A stretch of DNA of 46,773 bases, taken from NCBI GenBank assembly GCA_001593935.1, contig LUCE01000025.1, forward strand, positions 1 to 46,773, read 5' to 3'. The translations under genes were made by a program, and so were the position numbers. The notes beneath the pieces were generated by a model. The model had not been told where the DNA came from, ran no database searches, and was given only the letters and a program-made list of their open reading frames with translations. The stretch is from Candidatus Bathyarchaeota archaeon B26-2. Its GTDB lineage: Archaea > Thermoproteota > Bathyarchaeia > Bathyarchaeales > B26-1. Positions 1 through 7,686 of this stretch are shown here, in pieces. Positions within the stretch are counted from its first letter, which is position 1. Every line of letters begins with the position of its first letter.

Positions 1-197
1 TCTCTCTCCAGCATCTCGTCGAGGCTCGTGTAGGCTCCGGCGCCATGAATTCTAGCCTCTTCCCTTATGCGTGACTCATCCAGATCGCAGAGAGCCTTGA
101 TCGAGGCGGCCTCGAACTTGCTGGCGACCTTCAAGTGTCTCAAGCCTCTTCGTCCTAGACCGATGAAACCAAACTTAACTATGCCTTTTTTACTCAT
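1..197 (-). CDS. Gfo/Idh/MocA-family NAD(P)-dependent dehydrogenase, N-terminal part only
   Basis: Reading leftward from the ATG at 197, 65 codons are open to the window edge. The protein starts MSKKGIVKFGFIGLGRRG, a Rossmann beta-alpha-beta with a G-x-G-x-x-G dinucleotide motif, followed by LCDLDESRI at the end of the second strand, where the acidic residue usually contacts the NAD(P) ribose. This is the usual N-terminus of the Gfo/Idh/MocA oxidoreductases, which act on sugars, inositols and related polyols. It lies 75 bases downstream of the sulfatase-like gene on the same strand, so the two are probably co-transcribed. The substrate cannot be told, and the catalytic EKP region lies outside the window. 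A second, unrelated-looking member of the family is at 17039-18220. Confidence 0.85.
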   Translation of the reverse strand, partial: MSKKGIVKFGFIGLGRRGLRHLKVASKFEAASIKALCDLDESRIREEARIHGAGAYTSLDEMLER

Positions 198-272
198 GGT
201 GGGTACACACTCCCCGCGAGGTTGTCTGTGCTACTGGCAAATAATCTTAGTGGTGGAGAAACGATTCGGTCT

Positions 273-1676
273 TTATTTGGTGAATGAGACTCCTGTCTGT
301 TCACGTATCCCAACCTTCTCGGGTAAGGTCGAGCCCCTACGGATTCTCATGATCGTGTTCTTCGCCGACTCGATTCCCATAGAGGAGATGGGTTGGGTGA
401 GAAAGGGGTTCGTTTTCTCCCACTTGGAGATCTGTCTTTGAGTCCACTCCTCGAGTAGACCCTCCAGTTCCGCCGCGACCTCAGGCCATACATCGACCAC
501 GTTCTTGAGCTCTTCGGGGTCGTCCCGCAGGTTGTACAGCTCGAAGAGAGCGCGGCCCTTTGAGAGTCCGATCGATGCGTGTTCTATTCTGAGGAACTTC
601 CATTCTCTTGTGCGCACACCCCTCTTCGCTTGGTATGTATGTTCGCTTAATTCGATCCAGTCTCTTGTCTCTTCTCTCTCCCCATCGATTATGGGGAGTA
701 GGTTTATACCTTCTAGCTCGTATTTTGTGGGAGGCTCCTCCTCTAGGATGGCGAGTATAGTGGGTAGGACGTCTACGTGCTGTACGAGAGGCTTCAGAAC
801 TTTTCCTCTTGGAAGGCGTGAAGGATGGTACAGTATGAAGGGTGTTCTGAGAACGTTATCGTAGAGGTCTAGGTGGCAGAAGCGTACCGGTTGACCTAGG
901 AATGTGCAGTTGGGTTCGTTCATTATTTCACCGTGGTCGGAGAGCAGCACCACGAGAGTCTCGTCAGATATGTCTAGCTCCTCGAGTTTCTCTAAGAGTC
1001 TGCCGACGCTTGCGTCGCATCGGTGAACCTCACCCTCGTAGAGGGATATTATGCGGTCTGCATCTGTTATTTCGGGTCTGTAAGTTCTTCCCATGAAGTA
1101 GCTGCTGCGCCAAGCCTTGAGGCTTCTATTGGATGGGTCCTTTGAATCTTCTTCAGTTCCTTGATAAAACTTGTCATGCTCTGGCGGTGGAAGATAAGGC
1201 TGATGCGGGTCCCAATAGTGAACGAAGAGGAAGAAGTCTTCATGTCTATATTCTTCGAGTAGAGCCATTGCTATCCTCTCTACATCCTCTGCAGCCGCCC
1301 TTGCCGGGCTCGTCTCTGGATCTGTAGGACTACGGTACTCGTCGTATCCACGTCCAAGCCACGGCCGCATATGTTTGAGGTTGTCAGCCGCCAAGGTCTT
1401 GTAACCGAGTCTCTTGAAGATTTCCGGAGCGGTCAGCAATCCGCTTTGGATAGGAACCGGGGGATCGTGGGCGATAACGTCATGGGTTATGGAGTACATC
1501 CCGGTCATGATCGTTGTAAATCCGGGTAATGTGCAGTTTGTGTGGCTGAAGGAGTTGGCGAAACGGATTCCCCTCTCGGCAAGTTCGTCTATATTCGGGC
1601 TAGTAGGCTTCGAGTGTCCGTAGCACCCTAGATAATCGGACCGTAGAGTATCAAGAGCGATTAACATGACGTTCAA
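273..1676 (-). CDS. Alkaline phosphatase-superfamily (sulfatase-like) hydrolase with Thr at the nucleophile position
   Basis: The protein has the sulfatase/phosphodiesterase fold signature: VMLIALDTLRSDYLG with the first metal-binding Asp, ELAERGIRFANSFS, then TLPGFTTIMTG, and later VVLLSDHGE with the second metal pair. In true sulfatases the nucleophile motif is C/S-x-P-x-R followed by TG. Here the aligned residue is Thr (T-L-P-G-F...TG), directly preceded by a Cys, and the motif Arg is Phe. Formylglycine formation is therefore not expected, and a phosphodiesterase, phosphonate or phosphoglycerol hydrolase is as likely as a sulfatase. Start: the frame is open to an ATG at 1727, but that ATG sits inside the TATA element GGTATAAATG (1725-1734). 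A TTG at 1676 (GGGAGA upstream) or an ATG at 1667 fits the promoter better. No signal peptide is seen, so it is probably cytoplasmic. It leads a Gfo/Idh gene. Confidence 0.85.
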   Translation of the reverse strand: MNVMLIALDTLRSDYLGCYGHSKPTSPNIDELAERGIRFANSFSHTNCTLPGFTTIMTGMYSITHDVIAHDPPVPIQSGLLTAPEIFKRLGYKTLAADNLKHMRPWLGRGYDEYRSPTDPETSPARAAAEDVERIAMALLEEYRHEDFFLFVHYWDPHQPYLPPPEHDKFYQGTEEDSKDPSNRSLKAWRSSYFMGRTYRPEITDADRIISLYEGEVHRCDASVGRLLEKLEELDISDETLVVLLSDHGEIMNEPNCTFLGQPVRFCHLDLYDNVLRTPFILYHPSRLPRGKVLKPLVQHVDVLPTILAILEEEPPTKYELEGINLLPIIDGEREETRDWIELSEHTYQAKRGVRTREWKFLRIEHASIGLSKGRALFELYNLRDDPEELKNVVDVWPEVAAELEGLLEEWTQRQISKWEKTNPFLTQPISSMGIESAKNTIMRIRRGSTLPEKVGIREQTGVSFTK

Positions 1677-1724
1677 TTCTGGTCTCCCTTCGACAATCTT
1701 TAAACCTATCAGTAACGAGACGCG

Positions 1725-1792
1725 CATTTATACCTTACATGTGCGTTTCCATGCCGGCTATATCACTCGCATGTCCTAACAACTTTTATATT
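1725..1792. promoter_or_regulatory. Divergent promoter pair between the sulfatase-like gene and the LEA2 gene
   Basis: On the minus strand a TATA-like GGTATAAATG (1725-1734) faces the sulfatase-like gene. On the plus strand CTTTTATATTA (about 1783-1793) faces the LEA2 gene. The spacing argues that the most upstream in-frame ATG of each gene lies at or before the transcription start, so both true starts are probably internal (TTG 1676 or ATG 1667; GTG 1829). Confidence 0.5.
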
Positions 1793-1828
1793 AAGTGCGG
1801 GATGTTAGATTTATGGTCGTGTGACACC

Positions 1829-2746
1829 GTGTTCTCTCGAAGGCTGATAATAGGGTTAATCCTTATTGGGGTAGCCTTTGTAGGCATCTCTCTAGCTGGG
1901 CTTTTAGCGTCTATCTCGGTCAGCGAGGTTAATCTTAGCTGGGGTAAGATAACGGCGCAGACAAGCGAGGTGAAGGGTGTAGTATCGATCTATAATCCGG
2001 GACCCTTAAGCATAACCTCCTCCAACATCGTGGTGAGTTATAGGATGTCGATGAACGGTATAGTCATGGCTGAAGGGTCGAGGAGGGGGATCCAAGTGGG
2101 GAGAGGACACTCTACGATGAACTTCTCCGTATTCTTTGATAACACAAAGATTCCCCAGTGGTGGGTCTCACATGTCAGGAATGATGAAAAGACAACTGTA
2201 GAGATTGATGTCAACTTCATCCTCGACCTCGGCTTCACCCAGATAACCTTGGCAACCGAGAGTCGTAGGTTCACGGTTGAGACGAATATGCTTGCTAAGA
2301 TGAATACCAACGAACCCGTGGACGTAACCATAGTCAAGCCCTTCCACATAATCATAAAGTCCATCTCAACTCGGTGGGGCGACATAAGTGACGAAACCAC
2401 CGAGATAAAATCTGAGATCGTAACCTACAATCCGCATATGATACCGATCACCATAACCCAGCTGGGCTTCGAAATCCAGATGAACAACGTGTCCATAGGC
2501 GAGGGGGAAACTTCGTCCCTCATAATTCTCAAGGCTAAGACTGAGACCACGATAAACTTCACTACCGAGATATTCAACAAGAAACTTGACGATTGGTTCG
2601 TCACCCACTTAAAGAACGGAGAGAGAACTGTTCTGAAGATCAGAATGTTCTCCATTCTTAGGGTGGGAGACTTGAAGGTCAAGGTCTATCTCGGAACTTA
2701 TGAAGATGAGATCCGAACAGATCTCTTATCCTTCTCTCAGTCGTGA
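1829..2746 (+). CDS. Membrane-anchored protein with two LEA14/WHy-like domains
   Basis: The N-terminus is RRLIIGLILIGVAFVGISLAG, a single hydrophobic anchor after two arginines. Two similar beta-sandwich repeats follow. The first begins SVSEVNLSWGKITAQTSEVK, the second FHIIIKSISTRWGDISDETT. Each has a strand-rich 'YNP' turn (SIYNPGPLSI and VTYNPHMIPI), a WW/DDWFVTHLKNGE segment, and a closing beta strand. This is the layout of LEA type 2/WHy domains, which in archaea usually sit outside the membrane and are linked to desiccation or stress, though the molecular role is unknown. An ATG at 1802 is in frame but only about 14 bases from the TATA centre, so GTG 1829 is preferred (305 aa). Tandem LEA2 repeats on one anchor suggest a cell-surface protein. 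Confidence 0.75.
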   Translation: MFSRRLIIGLILIGVAFVGISLAGLLASISVSEVNLSWGKITAQTSEVKGVVSIYNPGPLSITSSNIVVSYRMSMNGIVMAEGSRRGIQVGRGHSTMNFSVFFDNTKIPQWWVSHVRNDEKTTVEIDVNFILDLGFTQITLATESRRFTVETNMLAKMNTNEPVDVTIVKPFHIIIKSISTRWGDISDETTEIKSEIVTYNPHMIPITITQLGFEIQMNNVSIGEGETSSLIILKAKTETTINFTTEIFNKKLDDWFVTHLKNGERTVLKIRMFSILRVGDLKVKVYLGTYEDEIRTDLLSFSQS

Positions 2747-2819
2747 TTCGGGGAGAATATCTTCGGGGTCAACTCCGAGAAAAGCTTGCATGAACTTTAT
2801 AGACAAGGGAGAGGAGTGT

Positions 2820-3000
2820 TTGCCGGATGCTGGACATAAGAGTTCAGAACTCAGTTAAGTATGTTTCATAGACCTCGAGGATAGTGAACTTCAATTCTGT
2901 AACGGCTAAAATCGTTGGAGACGTATCAACCTCATCGAGTTAGGCTTCGAGTACGTCTGCACCTACACCATATTATGCTGTTTAGGAAGAGAAGTAATGT
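2820..3000 (+). pseudogene. Relic of an archaeal tyrosine recombinase (C-terminal end, frameshifted)
   Basis: No open gene lies between 2747 and 3090, but pieces of the C-terminus typical of archaeal XerC/D-like recombinases can be read in changing frames: AGHKS (2829-2843), then one base shifted VQNSVKYVS (2842-2868), then INLIELGFEYVC (ending 2960), then LFRKR (2978-2992). Intact family members read roughly GHKSxQNTLKYxx...LIExGFEYVCD...KLFRKRK in one frame. At least three shifts and a stop separate the pieces, so the gene is dead. The N-terminal and core catalytic parts are not visible. This points to a past integrated element at this locus. Confidence 0.6.
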
Positions 3001-3090
3001 CAAAGCTAAGGTTAATGGTTGTAGAATTAATGAAAACGAATATTAACCTTGTTTCATAGGTTAAAAGAAAAAGGATTTACTCTTGGTAGT

Positions 3091-3846
3091 TCATGTTCTA
3101 GAACGGGTAATCTCTTGGTATATCTTTACGTCCTCTTCAAGCTCTTCTATAGTTCTTATTCCTAGACAGACCGAGTGGACAAAGGGTAGGCTTAACGCGT
3201 ACTCTAGGCCCTCTCTAACCGTTAGGCCTCCGTAGGCCAAAATCTTTATGTTCACTATGCCCTTCCCTTCTTCGTAGGCTCTCTTCACAGCCTTCAGCAT
3301 ATCCTCCAATGGACAGTCCATCTTCCCGATCTTATTAAATTTGACCATGAGGACCTCTATCTCCGGGTGATCGAGAGTCTTCTCTACGACGTTACTCCAG
3401 TGGGTAGAGACACCTATATGTCTAACCAACCCCTCCTTCTTCGCTTCTTTGAAGGCTTCTATTGCTCCTCTCCTCTTTTCCAGATCATCGGGGGAACGTA
3501 CATAGTGCAAGTAGTATATGTCGAGATATTCCGTGCCGAGCTCTTCTAGAGTTTTCTTCAATGCGGCTTTGGCTCCCTCGTAACTCGTCTGTGTAGTCTT
3601 GGTTGATAAGACTACGCTCTTCCTCTGGACGAGCTTCAGGCCCTCCCTTATATGTGGATGGCTTCTGTAACCTTCAGCGGTGTCCCAGAAGTTCAAGCCC
3701 AGCTCATGGGCCCTCTTAAGGACCTTACCAGCCTCCTCCGGTGCAACGTAAGGGTCCTTCCTCCAACCCTTCCCCCCGAAGGGTATGGTGCCGAAACAGA
3801 GCCGAGAGACCTCCAAGCCTGTACAGCCCAAAATACACTTATCCAA
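3091..3846 (-). CDS. Aldo/keto reductase
   Basis: A 251-aa TIM-barrel oxidoreductase. The catalytic tetrad is intact: Asp55 and Tyr60 in FWDTAEGY, Lys83 in LSTKT, and His114 in YYLHYVR. The N-terminus GLEVSRLCFGTIPFGG is the usual first strand of the bacterial/archaeal AKR group that uses NADPH. The start is a TTG at 3846. It is shorter than the common 280-330 aa because the C-terminal loops that fix substrate choice are short, so the substrate is not predictable. It stands alone between an AT-rich gap holding a recombinase relic and an orphan gene on the same strand. Confidence 0.9.
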   Translation of the reverse strand: MDKCILGCTGLEVSRLCFGTIPFGGKGWRKDPYVAPEEAGKVLKRAHELGLNFWDTAEGYRSHPHIREGLKLVQRKSVVLSTKTTQTSYEGAKAALKKTLEELGTEYLDIYYLHYVRSPDDLEKRRGAIEAFKEAKKEGLVRHIGVSTHWSNVVEKTLDHPEIEVLMVKFNKIGKMDCPLEDMLKAVKRAYEEGKGIVNIKILAYGGLTVREGLEYALSLPFVHSVCLGIRTIEELEEDVKIYQEITRSRT

Positions 3847-3957
3847 TAGGTCTCACCGACCGTTAATAGCGTGCCAGCGAAGTTTAAATTTTATGCAGCA
3901 ACCGCTCTGAAGGTCTCCGCGGTCTCGCTTCAACGCGACCCTTTTAAAATAGACAGT

Positions 3958-4527
3958 TCAGCTAACCGTGGCGATCGGATGGTGTGAACCCGTGATGGCT
4001 TCGAGTCTGTGCTCATAACTGTAGTGGAGGACTAGACGTCGGATGACGTTGACCGTCTTGCGAATCTGCTGTTCGTGTCTCCCCACAGCTGCGCCTAACA
4101 TCGTTCGCGATATCAATCGGAATGTATAGTGGTGGGGACCGCTCTTCACCGGAACTAAACGGTTCAATGTATGAACCCTATGCTGGCTCCAGCGGTGGTC
4201 GAAGTAGAGGGTGATCTCTGGGGGCTCGTGCCCAGTTATGTATACCCCTTCAAACCATTCATGGGAGGCTTCGGGTTGAGCGTAGTTCTGAAGCCTCTCC
4301 TTCATGTAGAGGAAGAAGTCGATGACGTCCTTCCCGTGAACCTCGAGAGGTATCTCGATTACCAAAGGTTCTCCCGATGCTCGAGGCCTCCTCCACGTAA
4401 ATCTCTCCATCCTCCATCTTCTAATCAAGGAGGGAGTGGCGATCATCGAGGCCTTTGCGGCCGGTATGAGAGAGCCGAGAATAGACGCCGAGATGTTCAA
4501 GGGCTCTTCGGCATCTTCACAGCCCAT
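3958..4527 (-). CDS. Conserved-looking protein of unknown function
   Basis: The frame encodes 189 aa. I do not recognise the family. Residues after about 40 look like a real globular protein: VIEIPLEVHGKDVIDFFLYM, ITLYFDHRWSQHRVH, then YTFRLISRTMLGAAVGRHE and a long basic helix with RKTVNVIRRLVLHYSYEHRLE. It is rich in His and aromatic residues. No signal peptide or membrane segment is evident after residue 40. The first 39 residues are weaker. An ATG at 4410 (MERFTWRRPR, overlapping GGAGG) is an alternative start, while a TATA-like AGATTAAAT just upstream of 4527 would allow a leaderless long form. It is divergent from the Lrp gene, which may regulate it. Confidence 0.55.
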   Translation of the reverse strand: MGCEDAEEPLNISASILGSLIPAAKASMIATPSLIRRWRMERFTWRRPRASGEPLVIEIPLEVHGKDVIDFFLYMKERLQNYAQPEASHEWFEGVYITGHEPPEITLYFDHRWSQHRVHTLNRLVPVKSGPHHYTFRLISRTMLGAAVGRHEQQIRKTVNVIRRLVLHYSYEHRLEAITGSHHPIATVS

Positions 4528-4651
4528 TTAATTCAAAAGCGATTTAATCTCTATTTTTCATCAAATAGAAGCCGGATGCTCCCAACATTTTAATCCTTGG
4601 ATTCCATACTTATTGTGGGTGCTCGTGTTGGGAGACCCAGATGAGAGGACG

Positions 4652-5095
4652 ATGGACGGGATCGACCTCAAGATAATCGGTCTACTCCAAGAGGACGCCC
4701 GGATGAGCTTCAGCCGGATAGCTGGTAAGCTCGGGATCTCCGTTGGTACAGCCTACAACCGTATTAGAAGTTTGGAGGAGAGCGGTGTACTTAAGGGGTA
4801 CACGGCTATCGTCGACCCGGCTAAGCTCGGCCAGACTTTGACCGCGATAGTCCTGATCCAAGCGGACGGTAAACACCTCGTCGAGGTGGAGAGGGAGGTC
4901 TCCAAGATCGATAACGTCATCTGCGTTTATGATATAACCGGAGACTACGACATAGCCGTTATCGCGAGGTTCAAGGATAGGTTCAGCCTGAACGCTTTCA
5001 TCAAGAATCTCTTGAAGATACCTCATGTCAAGAGGACGGTTACGAACGTGGTCCTCAACGTGGTTAAGGAGGACTTCAGAGTTAGACCCCTCTAA
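4652..5095 (+). CDS. Lrp/AsnC-family transcriptional regulator
   Basis: From the chosen ATG the protein begins MDGIDLKIIGLLQEDARMSF, the standard opening of the Lrp/AsnC winged helix-turn-helix, with recognition helix ISVGTAYNRIRSLEESGVL. It continues into a RAM ligand-binding/oligomerisation domain (TAIVLIQADGK, VCVYDITGDYDIAV-type strand, VKRTVTNVVLNVVKED). This is the usual about 147-aa size. The frame stays open upstream to TTG 4613 (160 aa), and a TATA-like TTTTAATCC at 4588 could place transcription start near 4617, so a longer leaderless form is possible. Such proteins bind DNA as dimers/octamers and respond to amino acids. Its divergent neighbour (3958-4527) and downstream adenine deaminase are candidate targets, but the sequence does not prove this. 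Confidence 0.93.
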   Translation: MDGIDLKIIGLLQEDARMSFSRIAGKLGISVGTAYNRIRSLEESGVLKGYTAIVDPAKLGQTLTAIVLIQADGKHLVEVEREVSKIDNVICVYDITGDYDIAVIARFKDRFSLNAFIKNLLKIPHVKRTVTNVVLNVVKEDFRVRPL

Positions 5096-5160
5096 GACTG
5101 TTCCATCTCCCTATAGATTTAACTCTTTTAACTCACCATTACTTCTAATGGTGTCTCCTG

Positions 5161-6879
5161 ATGGAGAGCCTACTCGAGGCTTCTCTAGGCCTGTCTCCCG
5201 TCGACCTCCTTGTACACGGGAACGTCGTCGACGTCTATAGAGGCGAAGTCTCCGACCTCTATGTAGGCGTAAAGGGTGGCCGCATCGTTTACTTGGGCGA
5301 GAGGCCCATCCCCTCTAGGGCCAGACTCGAAGCCCGTTCTGGCTATGTCCTCCCAGCCTACATCGACGGCCACACCCACATAGAGAGTTCGCTCCTAACC
5401 CCAAGCCGGTACGCCGCCACCGTAGTCCCGAGGGGAACATGCTGTGTAGTCACAGACCCCCACGAGATAGCCAACGTGACCGGAGTTGAAGGTGTAAAGT
5501 TCATGATCGAGGACTCAGCGAGGACCCCGCTCAGAGTCTACTTCACGATACCGTCATGTGTCCCCGCGACCAACCTCGAGACATCTGGGGCAACGATCGG
5601 TCTTGAGGAGATCAAGGAGCTCAAGAGCCTCAAAAGGGTGATCGGCCTCGGAGAGGTCATGAACTTCACTGGAGTGATCCGTGGAGAGAAAAGCATCTTA
5701 GAGAAGATAAAGGCGTGTGAAGGGATGACCATCGATGGGCATGCCCCCGGCTTGAGGGGACCTGAACTCTGCGCCTACATCTCAGCAGGGATAAAGTCAG
5801 ACCATGAGTCTACAACCCTCGACGAGGCGTCTGAGAAGCTCTCCATGGGGATGTGGATAATGATCCGTGAAGGGTCTACATCCAAGAACCTTCACGACCT
5901 CGCCCCAATAGTCTCGAAGGGAAGTCCCGAACGCGTCATGCTTGTAACCGACGACACGCACGCCGAAGACCTCCTAGAGGAAGGACACATGGACCACCTG
6001 CTCAGGAGGGCGGTCGAGGAGGGCATAGACCCCATCGACGCTGTGAGGATGGTAACGATGAAACCCGCCGAGTACTTCGGGTTGAAGTCTCTGGGCGGTA
6101 TCGCCCCGGGGAAGTGGGCCGACCTCGTCGTAGTAGACGATCTGAGAGACTTCGAGGCGAAGACTGTCTTGATAGGAGGCAAGGTTGTTGCTGAGGAAGG
6201 CATATACCTCGCCGGATTCGAGGAACCATCCCCCAAAGCCGCCCTAAAGAACACCATGAACCTTAAGGAGGTCAAGCCTCGAGACCTCTCGATAAAGTAT
6301 AACCTAGGAGATGAGGCAACGGTTAGGGCGATCGGGCTCGTTGAGGGGCAACTCTACACGGAGCATTTAAAGGTCCGGATGGGGGTGGTCGACGGCGAGG
6401 TTGAGGCGGACCCGACCCGAGACTTGTTGAAGGTCTGCGTTGTGGAGAGGCATAAGCGTACGGGTAGAGTTGGTAAAGGCTTCTTGAAGGGGTTCGGCCT
6501 CGAGGAGGGCGCCGTAGCCTCCTCAATCGCCCACGACTCCCATAACGTGGTCGCGGTAGGCGTAAATGACATCGATATCTGCGTCGCCGTCAATAGGCTG
6601 AAGGCGATCGGGGGAGGCTTCGCGGTCGCGCTTAGAAGCAAGGTCTTGAGCGACCTACCTCTCCCAGTAGCCGGCCTCATGTCCATGAAGACAGCTGAGG
6701 AGGTCTCTACGCGTATGAAGAGACTACATGATGTGGTGGCCTCTCTGGGTTGTGAGGTTAAATCTCCCTTCATGGCCCTCTCGTTCTTGACCTTACCAGT
6801 CATACCGGAGCTTAAGATAACGGACCTCGGGCTCATAGACGTCGAGAAGTTCGAGGTTGTAGACCTCTTTGTCAGATGA
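5161..6879 (+). CDS. ade: Adenine deaminase
   Basis: A 572-aa amidohydrolase that converts adenine to hypoxanthine and ammonia for purine salvage. The metal motif D-G-H-T-H-I-E-S-S lies at residues 69-77. It is followed by VTDPHEIANVTG, the YFTIPSCVPAT strand, LGEVMN, DGHAPGL with another His ligand, SDHESTT, and VTDDTHAEDL with the catalytic Asp. The C-terminal half has the domain specific to the Ade family (IAHDSHNVVAVGVND, GGGFAVALRSKVL). Full length for the family. The ATG at 5161 has only a weak ribosome-binding site. It is convergent with rps7. The purSLQ genes at 25.1-28.6 kb concern the other, de novo, route. Confidence 0.97.
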   Translation: MESLLEASLGLSPVDLLVHGNVVDVYRGEVSDLYVGVKGGRIVYLGERPIPSRARLEARSGYVLPAYIDGHTHIESSLLTPSRYAATVVPRGTCCVVTDPHEIANVTGVEGVKFMIEDSARTPLRVYFTIPSCVPATNLETSGATIGLEEIKELKSLKRVIGLGEVMNFTGVIRGEKSILEKIKACEGMTIDGHAPGLRGPELCAYISAGIKSDHESTTLDEASEKLSMGMWIMIREGSTSKNLHDLAPIVSKGSPERVMLVTDDTHAEDLLEEGHMDHLLRRAVEEGIDPIDAVRMVTMKPAEYFGLKSLGGIAPGKWADLVVVDDLRDFEAKTVLIGGKVVAEEGIYLAGFEEPSPKAALKNTMNLKEVKPRDLSIKYNLGDEATVRAIGLVEGQLYTEHLKVRMGVVDGEVEADPTRDLLKVCVVERHKRTGRVGKGFLKGFGLEEGAVASSIAHDSHNVVAVGVNDIDICVAVNRLKAIGGGFAVALRSKVLSDLPLPVAGLMSMKTAEEVSTRMKRLHDVVASLGCEVKSPFMALSFLTLPVIPELKITDLGLIDVEKFEVVDLFVR

Positions 6880-6938
6880 AGCCGCAAAGCCCAAGAGAAG
6901 AGTCTGGAGAAAACATGAGGTGTGGCGGAGCGTCCTCC

Positions 6939-7514
6939 TTAACGGGCGTGGAGGGCCATCCTCTCCATCTCATTCCGTTTCTGGACGGCGTGGCTCCTAA
7001 TGTCCCTATTCGCGGCCAAGATCAGTTCTTCGGCGAGGCACTCCTCTAATGTGCGGGGATTCCCGAAGGAGGCCGCCCTGGCCCCTTCAGTCAAGAAGCG
7101 TAAGGCCAAGTCCACTCTCCTCTGAGGAGATATGTCGACGGCTTGGTGGTAGACTATCCCACCGTAACCTATACGGGTCGTATCCTCGCAGGGCGCGGTG
7201 TTCTCGATTGCGCGGACCAGAACCTCTATAGGGTTCCTGCCCGTACGTAAGTGGATTATCTCGAAGGCGTTTCTCACAACGTTTATCGCCCTAGCCTTCT
7301 TACCAGCGTTCTTACCAGGCCTCATAAGGTTGTTGACAAGCCTCTCCACGATATTCACTTTACTCTTATGAAAACGGCTGTGCTCATGGCGACCCATACT
7401 GTGAGGTATGTAAACGGGGTTAAGCGATATGTACCGTTTGAGGCCCATATCCTTTACTTCTATCCCCTCAAAGCTCCACTTACCGAAGAGCTTTATCTCC
7501 TCTTTCTCACCCAT
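6939..7514 (-). CDS. rps7: 30S ribosomal protein S7 (uS7)
   Basis: The protein contains the uS7 core: KSKVNIVERLVNNLMRPGKN, AFEIIHLRTGRNPIEVLVRAIENTAP, RIGYGGIVYHQAVDISPQRRVDLALR, and the C-terminal LAEELILAANRDIRSHAVQKR. It binds the 3' major domain of 16S rRNA in the small-subunit head. The frame is open from TTG 7526, but an ATG at 7514 preceded by GGTGGAG is the better start (191 aa, normal for archaeal S7). It follows rps12 on the same strand but is separated from it by a PHP-domain gene, whereas in most archaea the two are adjacent. No elongation-factor gene follows. The next gene is convergent. Confidence 0.96.
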   Translation of the reverse strand: MGEKEEIKLFGKWSFEGIEVKDMGLKRYISLNPVYIPHSMGRHEHSRFHKSKVNIVERLVNNLMRPGKNAGKKARAINVVRNAFEIIHLRTGRNPIEVLVRAIENTAPCEDTTRIGYGGIVYHQAVDISPQRRVDLALRFLTEGARAASFGNPRTLEECLAEELILAANRDIRSHAVQKRNEMERMALHAR

Positions 7515-7686
7515 AAACTCCACCAAACCGCTGAGAGATAATTTGAATCCAGTACGTTTATTTAAGGGTTATGAAAACTGTGCGCGGTGTCAGCTCGTTA
7601 TAAAAAATAAACGGGGGCAGGGCTAAGGCTGTTCTTTACGCATTCATCTAACGTCCGAGTTGAAGAGACGTACCGCATGAGAAGGA

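Noticed and set aside
67-441. 124-aa plus-strand frame at the window start
   Set aside because: It is antisense to the Gfo/Idh N-terminus and the C-terminal end of the sulfatase-like gene, both well supported.
4171-4593. 140-aa plus-strand frame over the orphan gene at 3958-4527
   Set aside because: The minus-strand reading has more protein-like composition; this frame is Pro/Ser/Arg-rich and overlaps the Lrp promoter.
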